A stretch of DNA of 14,937 nt, from contig DATNPH010000235.1 in assembly GCA_036703315.1 (NCBI GenBank), positions 1 to 14,937 on the forward strand, given 5' to 3'. Source of the DNA: DATNPH01 sp036703315. Its GTDB lineage: Bacteria; Cyanobacteriota; Cyanobacteriia; Cyanobacteriales; Coleofasciculaceae. Made by a program: the position numbers and the translations under genes. The notes under the pieces are model-generated. The model was not told where the DNA came from. It saw nothing but the letters and a program-made list of their open reading frames with translations, and did not search any database. The first letter of the stretch is position 1. Each line of letters opens with the position of its first letter. This document shows, in pieces, positions 1-6,814 of this stretch.

Positions 1-679
1 TTGCCGACAGGCATCAGAGCAAGCCAAAGCTGCCGTTACCGCTGCACAACAAGCGCTAGGACTGGCGCACGGTGGTACCCAAGCCGTCGAGGAAACGCTC
101 GAAGGCATGTTTACCCTAGAAAAGAAAGTCGCAGCGATCGCTGAACAAATTTTGTATCTGAGTGAGCAAGCTGATCAAATTGGCGCTATTTCCCAACTTG
201 TTTCTGACTTAGCCAACAAAACGAATATGTTGGCACTCAATTCATCGGTTGAAGCTGTCCGCGCTGGAGAGCATGGTAAAGGCTTTTCCGTAGTTGCCAA
301 TGAGATTCGCAAATTAGCCGACCAAAGTGAAAAATCTGCCGAAAAGATTACTGCCCTGGTTTCTGAAATTCAGAACGCCATTAATTCAACGGTGATGGCA
401 ACTGATGAAGGCACTAAGACAGTAACGGCGGGCGTACAAGTTGCTCAAAAAACCAACAAAGCTTTTGTTGGGGTAACGGATGCTGTCAATAAAGTGGTGT
501 TGAACAATCAACAAATTTCGCTGAATCTCAAACAGCAAGTTGATGCTATGCAACAAATTGTCGAAGCGATGGAGACGATTAACAAGGGGGCAACAGAAAC
601 GGCCAGTGGCATCAGTCAAACCAAAGTTGGCACCGAGCAACTTAATGAAGCGGCTTTGGTTCTCAAGCGGATAGTCTAA
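1..679 (+). CDS. Methyl-accepting chemotaxis protein, C-terminal signalling domain (5' partial)
   Basis: The reading frame is open from base 2 and ends with TAA at 677-679, so the gene begins outside the window. About 225 residues are visible. They are Ala/Gln/Glu-rich coiled coil with the receptor hairpin tip near bases 205-325, reading KTNMLALNSSVEAVRAGEHG followed by KGFSVVANEIRKLA. This is the segment that contacts CheA and CheW in all methyl-accepting receptors. The tip departs slightly from the usual NAAIEAARAGE (here NSSVEAVRAGE), as I recall for cyanobacterial PilJ/PixJ-like receptors. The end (TEQLNEAALVLKRIV) resembles the usual C-terminal helix, and no NWETF-type CheR-docking pentapeptide follows. 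The sensor part is not visible, so the stimulus cannot be named. It lies 217 bases upstream of the cheA-like gene and probably feeds that kinase. The family call is secure; any specific gene name would be a guess. Confidence 0.95.
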   Translation, partial: CRQASEQAKAAVTAAQQALGLAHGGTQAVEETLEGMFTLEKKVAAIAEQILYLSEQADQIGAISQLVSDLANKTNMLALNSSVEAVRAGEHGKGFSVVANEIRKLADQSEKSAEKITALVSEIQNAINSTVMATDEGTKTVTAGVQVAQKTNKAFVGVTDAVNKVVLNNQQISLNLKQQVDAMQQIVEAMETINKGATETASGISQTKVGTEQLNEAALVLKRIV

Positions 680-689
680 AAAGTCAAAA

Positions 690-713
690 CCCCTACCCTG
701 CGGGGAACGGGGC
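690..713. repeat. Dispersed GC-rich repeat, copy 1, hairpin-capable
   Basis: The segment just after the receptor stop codon can fold as CCCC-TA-CCC-tgcg-GGG-AAC-GGGG. On the minus strand its core reads CGTTCCCCGCAGGGTAGG, which matches 15 of 18 alignment columns of CGTTCCCACAGGCTAGG at 12103-12119. It is therefore a dispersed element rather than a dedicated terminator; no T-run follows it. The surrounding spacer 680-896 holds no convincing gene. Confidence 0.5.
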
Positions 714-800
714 GCGTCTCCTGTGCCCTGCTCTTTGCTTCCTTGCCCGGAGATGAACTGGCGGCACCAGCAACCGGAAGTGGTTGGGGCACCCGACACG

Positions 801-814
801 GTCAAAAGTCAAAA
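801..814. repeat. Heptameric tandem repeat GTCAAAA (two units)
   Basis: GTCAAAA occurs twice in tandem at 801-807 and 808-814, and once more at 683-689 beside the receptor stop codon. This is the style of short tandemly repeated repetitive (STRR) sequence known in filamentous cyanobacteria. Confidence 0.5.
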
Positions 815-896
815 GTGAAGAGGATAAAGCGGTGCAGTAGGGGAGGCAGGGAGAGTTATGCCGGGGAATTGCAACTTGGTCTGACCAGGACTAATC

Positions 897-3800
897 ATGA
901 TGATAGAAGACGAAGAACTCCGGAATCTGTATCAATTTTCTAGCGAAGAACGTTTGCAGCAGTTGGAAGCTGGGTTGCGGTACCTACAAAAGTACCCGGA
1001 TGATGAAACGATCTTAAAAGAATTGCGGCGAGAAGCGCACGGGCTCAGGGGAGACTCCAGAAGTGTCGGGGTAGAAGCTGTAGAAACCCTCGCCTATTGC
1101 GTTGAAAAGATTTTGGGAAGCATCAAACGCCAACAGGTCGTGTTAACTCCACTGTTGGGCGATCGCCTTTATCAAGGATTAGCGGCAATGAGTCTTTTGG
1201 TACAGGAAGCCGTAACTGATCAACCGAGTGAGGTTGATGCAGCCCAAGTGCTTGAACTGTTGACGGCAGCTGTTTCGGAGTCACAACAGCAACAGCAGGA
1301 AGCTGTTCTAGACGCCCAAGCAGAGCAAACGGTTGAGCTTGCGCCCCAATCCTTCGTTGATAACAGTGCTCGAGCGACTATACCAACCGCGAGCACAGAC
1401 ATCAATGAGAATATTTCTCAATCTGCACCAACCCTCATAGAAGACGAAGTACTTCGGGATCTGTACCACACTACTAGCCTAGAACGCTTGCAAAAACTGG
1501 AAGCTGGGTTGCGGCACTTAACATCGCACCCGGATGATGAAACAACTTTAGAAGAATTGCAACGTGAAGCCCACAGCCTTACAGGAGACTCCAGAAGCGC
1601 CGGAGTGGAAACTGTGGAAATCCTGGCCCGTTCTCTCGAAGAAATTATCTTAAGCATCAAACACCAACAGATAGTTTTAACCCAACAGGTGAGCGATTGC
1701 CCAAGGGGAACCAGCGTTGCTGATCGCCTTTACCAAGGATTAGCCGCCATTAATTGTTTAGTAGAGGAAGCCGTTACCGGTCAACCGAGTGGGGTCGATG
1801 TAGTTGAGGTGTTCAACTATTGGATGGAAGTGGTTTTGGAGTCACAACATCCACAACAAGAAGCGTCTCCAGACGCCCAAGCCGAGCCAAAGGTTGAGTT
1901 AGCGTCCCAAATATCCTTTGAACAAAGCAATCTCTTAATTACACCCACCTCAAGAGCAGAACTCAATGGCAATGCTCCCCCATTACCACCAACGTTTATC
2001 GAAGACAAAGACCTTCGAGACATCTATAAAATTACAAGCGAAGAACGTTTGCAGAAACTGGAAGCTGGGTTGCTGCATTTAGAAAAGCATCCGGATGATG
2101 AAACAGCTTTAGACGAATTGCTGCGGGAAGCTCACAGTCTCAAAGGCGATTCTACAAGTGCAGGCCTCGGAGCTGTGGAAACGCTAACTCATGCTGTTGA
2201 AGAAGTTCTGTTAAGTATTAAACGCCAACAGACCGTTTTAACCCAACAGGTGAGCGATTGCCCAAGGGGCACCAGCGTTGCTGATCGCTTGTATCAAGGA
2301 TTAGACGCGATCGCTCTTTTGGTCAAGGAAGCTGTGACAGGTCAACTAATTGAGGTTGATACAGCTGAGGTACTGAAACAGTTGATGGCAGCCGTTGCTA
2401 CACCAATCAGTCCGGAGTCCCTATCTGTCTCTCCTGATACCAAGTTGTGGTTAAACGCAGTACATGGGGAAGGTGAGGAAGCTGGGGAAGTTTTTTCTCC
2501 CTCATCTCCTCCTCCGGTTGGAGTGAACGAACCCTACCGCATCGACACGATTCGCGTTCAAACTCGCGATCTCGATGCCTTAATGACACAAGCTGAGGAA
2601 CTAACCGTCACCAAAATCCACATTGCTCACGCTACCGCTGAAATTGAAGAATTAGCAAGCCTGTGGGACAAGTGTAAAGGATTTTATAACAGGCAACGCC
2701 GTCGATCTCCATCCTTGCCAACTAATCCCTACCAAGAGAGCCTAGAAAAAGCGATTAACGCCCTGAACGTGTTAGCTCAGGAAAATAGCACCAGACTAGA
2801 CTTCATTGCTGGGGAATTAAGAGAAAAAATTAGCACTCTACGACTTCTGCCTCTATCTACGCTGTTTCAGTTCTTTCCCCGTATAGTGCGGGATTTAGCC
2901 AGACAGCAAGCTAAAGAGGTGGAATTAGTTATTGAAGGAGAAGAAACAACTGCTGACAAACGCATTCTTGAAGAAATCAAAGACTCCTTGATGCACCTGA
3001 TACGCAACGCGATCGACCATGGCATCGAGACTCCCGCCGAACGAGAAAAACTCGGCAAACCTCCTGTCGCTACAATTTGGCTGAGAGGTTACCAAACGGC
3101 TAACAACATCGTCATTGAAGTAGCAGATGATGGACGAGGGTTAGACATCGAGAAAATTAAACAAACCGCCGTCAAGCGCAAACTCTACCGTCCAGAAGAA
3201 CTTGAAACCCAGACTCCCAGCCAAATTTACTCCCTGATCTTTGCTCCTGGATTCTCAACCCGGACATTTATTACAGAAATTTCTGGCAGAGGGATTGGGT
3301 TGGATGTAGTACGCACAAATGTCGAGCGGCTCAAAGGTAGTATCCAAATCGAATCAACCCTCAGTCAAGGATGCACCTTCCGCCTACAGCTAAGCACCTC
3401 CCTGACAACCCTCAATGCACTGCTCATAGAAGTACAAGGTATTGTCCATGCTCTACCTATTGAGTTTGCGCCAACGAGTTTATTGGTTTCCCAGAATGAG
3501 ATTTCTACGATTGAAGGTCGAGAAAGCATTACCTGGGACGGTCAAACTGTTCCGGTTGCGAATTTAGCAGATTTGCTGCAACTTTCCAACTCTCCTGCTT
3601 ATACTTCCAGCGCCAATGTTGAACAACAAATGAGCGATCTGCGACCTTGCATTCTACTTAAAGTCGGAGAAGAACAAGCCGGATTCTTTGTTGATCGCCT
3701 CTTGGACACTCAAGAGGTAGTAATCAAACCTCAGAGTCAGTTATTGAAGCGGGTGCGTAATGTCACCGGAGCAACTATTCTCCCCACAGGAGAAGTTTGC

Positions 3801-4253
3801 ATAATTCTAAACCCTCCAGATTTACTCAAATCATTGCCAAAGCAAACTCCATCTACTGTCTCAAGCAAACCGAGGAAAACCATTCAAAGAAAGTCCGTCA
3901 TTCTCCTAGTAGAAGACTCCATCTACGTTCGTACCCAAGAACAACGACTCTTAGAAAAAGCGGGTTATGAAGTGGTGACAGCGGTCGATGGATTAGATGG
4001 TTATCACCATCTAAAAAGCCGTGACTTTGATGCAGTGATATCTGACGTAGAAATGCCCAGGCTAGATGGATTTTCGCTCACCGCCAAAATTCGTCAGCAT
4101 CCCGAATATAACGACTTGCCAATTGTTCTGGTAACCACCCTTAATTCGGATGAAGATAAAAAAAGGGGAGCTGATGCGGGGGCTAATGCTTACGTTCTCA
4201 AAGGTAAGTTTAATCAAGGGTTACTCTTAGAAACATTAGGAAGACTTATTTAA
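897..4253 (+). CDS. cheA: CheA-type hybrid histidine kinase with three tandem Hpt domains and a C-terminal receiver
   Basis: Cytoplasmic two-component kinase of the chemotaxis class; it should autophosphorylate on Hpt histidines when driven by receptors and pass phosphate to receivers. Three Hpt units lie at about residues 3-125, 180-315 and 366-500. Their phospho-histidines are H48 (AHGLRGDS), H226 (AHSLTGDS) and H413 (AHSLKGDS), and Gln/Ser/Pro-rich linkers separate them. A dimerisation region (about 545-660) is followed by a CheA-type ATPase with N-box LIRNAIDHGIE (701-711), G1 VADDGRGLD (742-750) and G2 GRGIGLD (797-803). A CheW-like domain spans about 830-975. The receiver (1000-1118) has phospho-acceptor D1050, T1080 and K1102. 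ATG at 897 has AGGA at 887-890 six bases upstream; ATG at 900 is an equally readable alternative. The layout recalls cyanobacterial PixL and PilL-type kinases. No separate CheY-binding (P2) domain is evident. Confidence 0.95.
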   Translation: MMIEDEELRNLYQFSSEERLQQLEAGLRYLQKYPDDETILKELRREAHGLRGDSRSVGVEAVETLAYCVEKILGSIKRQQVVLTPLLGDRLYQGLAAMSLLVQEAVTDQPSEVDAAQVLELLTAAVSESQQQQQEAVLDAQAEQTVELAPQSFVDNSARATIPTASTDINENISQSAPTLIEDEVLRDLYHTTSLERLQKLEAGLRHLTSHPDDETTLEELQREAHSLTGDSRSAGVETVEILARSLEEIILSIKHQQIVLTQQVSDCPRGTSVADRLYQGLAAINCLVEEAVTGQPSGVDVVEVFNYWMEVVLESQHPQQEASPDAQAEPKVELASQISFEQSNLLITPTSRAELNGNAPPLPPTFIEDKDLRDIYKITSEERLQKLEAGLLHLEKHPDDETALDELLREAHSLKGDSTSAGLGAVETLTHAVEEVLLSIKRQQTVLTQQVSDCPRGTSVADRLYQGLDAIALLVKEAVTGQLIEVDTAEVLKQLMAAVATPISPESLSVSPDTKLWLNAVHGEGEEAGEVFSPSSPPPVGVNEPYRIDTIRVQTRDLDALMTQAEELTVTKIHIAHATAEIEELASLWDKCKGFYNRQRRRSPSLPTNPYQESLEKAINALNVLAQENSTRLDFIAGELREKISTLRLLPLSTLFQFFPRIVRDLARQQAKEVELVIEGEETTADKRILEEIKDSLMHLIRNAIDHGIETPAEREKLGKPPVATIWLRGYQTANNIVIEVADDGRGLDIEKIKQTAVKRKLYRPEELETQTPSQIYSLIFAPGFSTRTFITEISGRGIGLDVVRTNVERLKGSIQIESTLSQGCTFRLQLSTSLTTLNALLIEVQGIVHALPIEFAPTSLLVSQNEISTIEGRESITWDGQTVPVANLADLLQLSNSPAYTSSANVEQQMSDLRPCILLKVGEEQAGFFVDRLLDTQEVVIKPQSQLLKRVRNVTGATILPTGEVCIILNPPDLLKSLPKQTPSTVSSKPRKTIQRKSVILLVEDSIYVRTQEQRLLEKAGYEVVTAVDGLDGYHHLKSRDFDAVISDVEMPRLDGFSLTAKIRQHPEYNDLPIVLVTTLNSDEDKKRGADAGANAYVLKGKFNQGLLLETLGRLI
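1674..1727 (+). repeat. Near-identical 54-base patch in Hpt unit 2, copied at 2235-2288
   Basis: Bases 1674-1727 and 2235-2288, offset 561 bases (187 codons), agree at 53 of 54 positions (A1709 versus C2270). The patch encodes the stretch from VLTQQVSDCPRG to VADR. Flanking parts of the Hpt units are visibly more diverged. Unit 1 lacks nine of these residues (TPLLGDRLYQGL versus TQQVSDCPRGTSVADRLYQGL). This points to recent duplication or gene conversion between units 2 and 3. Confidence 0.85.
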
Positions 4254-4334
4254 GTACAATGCGTTATTTTTAGTTTTACTTTGGCAGTCACCAACGATTA
4301 ATAGCAATAGACTTCTTGCCAAAATCCTGAAACC

Positions 4335-4365
4335 CCTCCCCAGCCATACCCTTACCAAGGGGAGG
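4335..4365 (+). terminator. Possible terminator-like hairpin after cheA
   Basis: CCTCCCC at 4335-4341 pairs perfectly with GGGGAGG at 4359-4365 around a 17-base loop, about 80 bases after the cheA stop. A T-rich tract (CTTTTTCGGGTTTTC) follows about seven bases later, so the spacing is poor for an intrinsic terminator. The G-run-rich stretch at 4425-4452 looks like the G-rich dispersed intergenic DNA common in cyanobacteria. No gene is visible in 4254-4530. Confidence 0.35.
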
Positions 4366-4487
4366 AAGTCAGCTTTTTCGGGTTTTCTAAAAATAAAATT
4401 ATTTCCTTTTATTCCCTAATTAATCAGGGGAGATAGGGGGTAAAAGGGGGATTGAGAGAGGTCTTATTTAATTTATCCAAGAGTTAT

Positions 4488-4529
4488 ACTAACTACTAAC
4501 TCCTAACTAATAAATACTAATTACTAAGT
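4488..4529. repeat. Degenerate heptameric tandem repeat abutting the cheB start codon
   Basis: Six consecutive 7-mers can be read: ACTAACT, ACTAACT, CCTAACT, AATAAAT, ACTAATT and ACTAAGT. They end one base before the cheB ATG at 4531. The array takes the place where a Shine-Dalgarno sequence would sit, and none is visible. Confidence 0.75.
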
Positions 4530-4530
4530 A

Positions 4531-5592
4531 ATGACTATTCGAGTTCTGTTAGTTGAAGATTCGCCAGTTACTCTAGTGATTTTGAGAAGAATTCTAAATT
4601 CATCACCGCAGATTGAAGTGGTGGGAGAAGCTCGCACTGGCTTAGAAGCTTTAGAACTGATTCCCAACGTTCAGCCAGATGTCATTTGTACAGATCTCCA
4701 TATGCCCCAGATGGATGGTTTGGAGTTTACATCTGAAGTCATGGTACTCTATCCGCGGCCAATTTTGGTAATTAGTATCTCGGTGCAGGAAGAGGATACT
4801 CATCATGTTTTTCAGCTTTTAGAAGCAGGAGCGTTAGATATTTTTCCCAAGCCGACCGCAGGACTATCAACGGACGATAAGTTACTCAATCAAGAGTTAA
4901 TCAATAAGATTCAAATTCTGTCCGGCGTAAAGGTCTTTAAGAAAAAGCGGAAGTCTCCCTCCCCAGTAAAAAGCTTAGAGACCTTCTCTTCTAAGTCTTA
5001 CTCCAAACTAGAAATCGTAGTCATTGGTGCCTCTACGGGCGGTCCCCAAGCTATAAATGAACTGTTCACTCAATTACCATCAAATTTTCCCGTACCTATA
5101 ATTTGCGTACAACATATTTGTTTGGGTTTTTTGCAGGGATTCATTGATTGGTTAGTTACCCGTTGTCGGCTACCCATTCAAATTGCTCAACCTGGAGATA
5201 TACCCAAACCAGGGACGATTTATTTTCCTCCAGAACAACAGCATTTAGAATTGGATGCTCGGGGACGATTTATCTGCACTGATTCACCACCCTTAGACGG
5301 ACATCGCCCTTCTGTAACCGCAACTTTTAAGTCTGTAGCCAATTTCTATGGGCGGACAACAGTGGGAATATTGTTGACGGGTATGGGTAGGGATGGAGCA
5401 GAAGGAATGCAGTGCATTGCCAAAGCTGGTGGTTTAACTATCGCCCAAGATGAAGCCACTTCCGTAATCTTTGGAATGCCTAAAGAAGCAATCGATTTAG
5501 GAGCAGCTAAACTAGTTTTACCTATTCACGCGATCGCGCCCAAGTTGCTGAAACTGTTGCAAAAACAGTCTCCTTTATCTGGGAAGCGATAG
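4531..5592 (+). CDS. cheB: Chemotaxis response regulator, protein-glutamate methylesterase/glutamine deamidase CheB
   Basis: Removes methyl groups from receptor glutamates and deamidates receptor glutamines, resetting receptor activity during adaptation. The N-terminal receiver (residues 2-122) has the acidic pocket at ED (9-10), phospho-acceptor D55 in TDLHMP and K107 in FPKPT. A basic linker (134-160) leads to the methylesterase domain (161-345). Its catalytic Ser-His-Asp triad is visible as S168 in GASTGG, H195 in VQHI and D288 in GMGRDGAEG. The length, 353 residues, is normal for the family. ATG at 4531 begins exactly at the receiver's first strand (MTIRVLLVEDS), but no Shine-Dalgarno is present because a heptamer array lies upstream. 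It is followed by cheR on the same strand. Phosphorylation by the upstream CheA hybrid is the expected activating input. Confidence 0.97.
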   Translation: MTIRVLLVEDSPVTLVILRRILNSSPQIEVVGEARTGLEALELIPNVQPDVICTDLHMPQMDGLEFTSEVMVLYPRPILVISISVQEEDTHHVFQLLEAGALDIFPKPTAGLSTDDKLLNQELINKIQILSGVKVFKKKRKSPSPVKSLETFSSKSYSKLEIVVIGASTGGPQAINELFTQLPSNFPVPIICVQHICLGFLQGFIDWLVTRCRLPIQIAQPGDIPKPGTIYFPPEQQHLELDARGRFICTDSPPLDGHRPSVTATFKSVANFYGRTTVGILLTGMGRDGAEGMQCIAKAGGLTIAQDEATSVIFGMPKEAIDLGAAKLVLPIHAIAPKLLKLLQKQSPLSGKR

Positions 5593-5644
5593 GGTAGTTC
5601 TGAAATCCGTTGAATTGCAAAAACTATTTGAGAACACTCATAAG

Positions 5645-5672
5645 CAATTCAAAATTCAAAATAATAAATTTT
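5645..5672. repeat. AT-rich degenerate heptamer repeat upstream of cheR
   Basis: The units CAATTCA, AAATTCA, AAATAAT and AAATTTT read as tandem 7-mers. This has the look of intergenic STRR sequence, which argues that these bases are leader rather than coding and supports a cheR start downstream of them. Confidence 0.5.
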
Positions 5673-5695
5673 TAAAGGATTATTGGAAGATTCAA

Positions 5696-6808
5696 GTGTC
5701 AAATCCACAATCTTTAAGTGAAAGGCTCATACAAGCTTTTATTAGGTTAATTGCCAACCATACTGGATTAGAGATTAGAGAGAGAGACAAAGTCGCCTTA
5801 AGCGAAAAAATTATCTTGAGAATGAAACGTCTCAAGTTAGGCTCTCCTGAAACTTACTATCAACTATTAAACTCTGCAACTTCAGAAAGTAATCAAGAAT
5901 GGAAAATTTTTGTTATTTTGTTAACTAATATAGAAAGTTACTTCTTCAGAGATCAAGACCAGTTTAACTTACTACAAAATCACATTTTACCAGAATTAAT
6001 AAAACGGAAACAAAATAACAAAACAATCCGTATTTGTAGCGCAGGATGTTCATCTGGGGAGGAAGCTTATACTATTGCTATCCTTCTCAAGGAACTCCTT
6101 CCAGATCTAGAGCAATGGAATCTGATGATTTTAGGTATAGACATTAATCAAGATGCACTTCAAAAAGCAACAAAAGGAATTTATAGATCTTGGTCATTTA
6201 GACGGGTTGACGTAGAAATAGTACAGCGATATTTTGAGGCGATTAATGATCAATATCACCTTAAACCTTCAATTAAACAGATGGTTGAGTTTCAGGCTTT
6301 AAATTTAGTCAAAGAGTTATTTCCTCACCCTAACACCGAGCTACGAGAAGTTGATTTAATTCTTTGCCGTAATGTTTTCATCTATTTTGAGCCGTCAGCA
6401 ATAGCAAAAGTTTTAAATAAATTCTACGATGCTCTCCAGCCTTTAGGATATCTCATTACAGGTCATGCTGAACTCTACGGTCAGAATTTAAGCAAGTTTC
6501 AAACAAAAATATTTCCAGAATCAGTAGTATATCAACGTCAATACACGAATTTAACTGATACACCTGTAGTATCTATACCCAGTGAGCAAAATTATATATC
6601 CGTAGAAAACTTATCTTGGAAATTGAATAATAGCGGTCTCGGAAGCGCTCTCGAAAAAAGCAATATTAAAATGCAGCAAGTAGCCCTTAATCTTCTTAAA
6701 CAATTACCTCCAGAAACTCAAATACCGAAACTGGGTAATCTGACGGCTGCTGAACTTATTTCACAACTAGAAACAGCCTTAAAAGCGATTAATCAGGAAC
6801 CCAATTGA
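5696..6808 (+). CDS. cheR: Protein-glutamate O-methyltransferase CheR
   Basis: Transfers methyl groups from S-adenosylmethionine to receptor glutamates, the counterpart of CheB. From the GTG start, residues 6-75 form the CheR N-terminal helical domain. Then come ESYFFRD (80-86), the SAM-binding loop ICSAGCSSGEE (113-123), GIDINQDA (147-154), the beta-subdomain region (about 168-203) and DLILCRNVFIYF (220-231). A tail of about 95 residues without recognised repeats ends the protein. I chose GTG at 5696 (370 residues, MSNPQSLSERL) because GGAAG at 5685-5689 lies six bases upstream and matches what I expect of cyanobacterial CheR N-termini. The frame also stays open back to TTG at 5615 (397 residues), but that extension reads through AT-rich repeat DNA and has no ribosome site. 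The gene looks more AT-rich than its neighbours (a sampled line, 6301-6360, is 35% GC). Confidence 0.93.
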   Translation: MSNPQSLSERLIQAFIRLIANHTGLEIRERDKVALSEKIILRMKRLKLGSPETYYQLLNSATSESNQEWKIFVILLTNIESYFFRDQDQFNLLQNHILPELIKRKQNNKTIRICSAGCSSGEEAYTIAILLKELLPDLEQWNLMILGIDINQDALQKATKGIYRSWSFRRVDVEIVQRYFEAINDQYHLKPSIKQMVEFQALNLVKELFPHPNTELREVDLILCRNVFIYFEPSAIAKVLNKFYDALQPLGYLITGHAELYGQNLSKFQTKIFPESVVYQRQYTNLTDTPVVSIPSEQNYISVENLSWKLNNSGLGSALEKSNIKMQQVALNLLKQLPPETQIPKLGNLTAAELISQLETALKAINQEPN

Positions 6809-6814
6809 TTTTCA

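Noticed and set aside
386..805. Minus-strand open frame antisense to the receptor gene
   Set aside because: It overlaps a receptor frame with clear conserved motifs, and its product is Cys/Phe-rich with no recognisable domain or ribosome site.
743..943. Plus-strand 66-codon frame between receptor and cheA
   Set aside because: Arg/Gly-rich product running over the cheA start in another frame, without a ribosome site; it covers repeat-bearing spacer DNA.
4414..4429. CCCT...AGGG hairpin in the cheA-cheB spacer
   Set aside because: Only four pairs at the ends with a mismatch inside; too weak to call a terminator.
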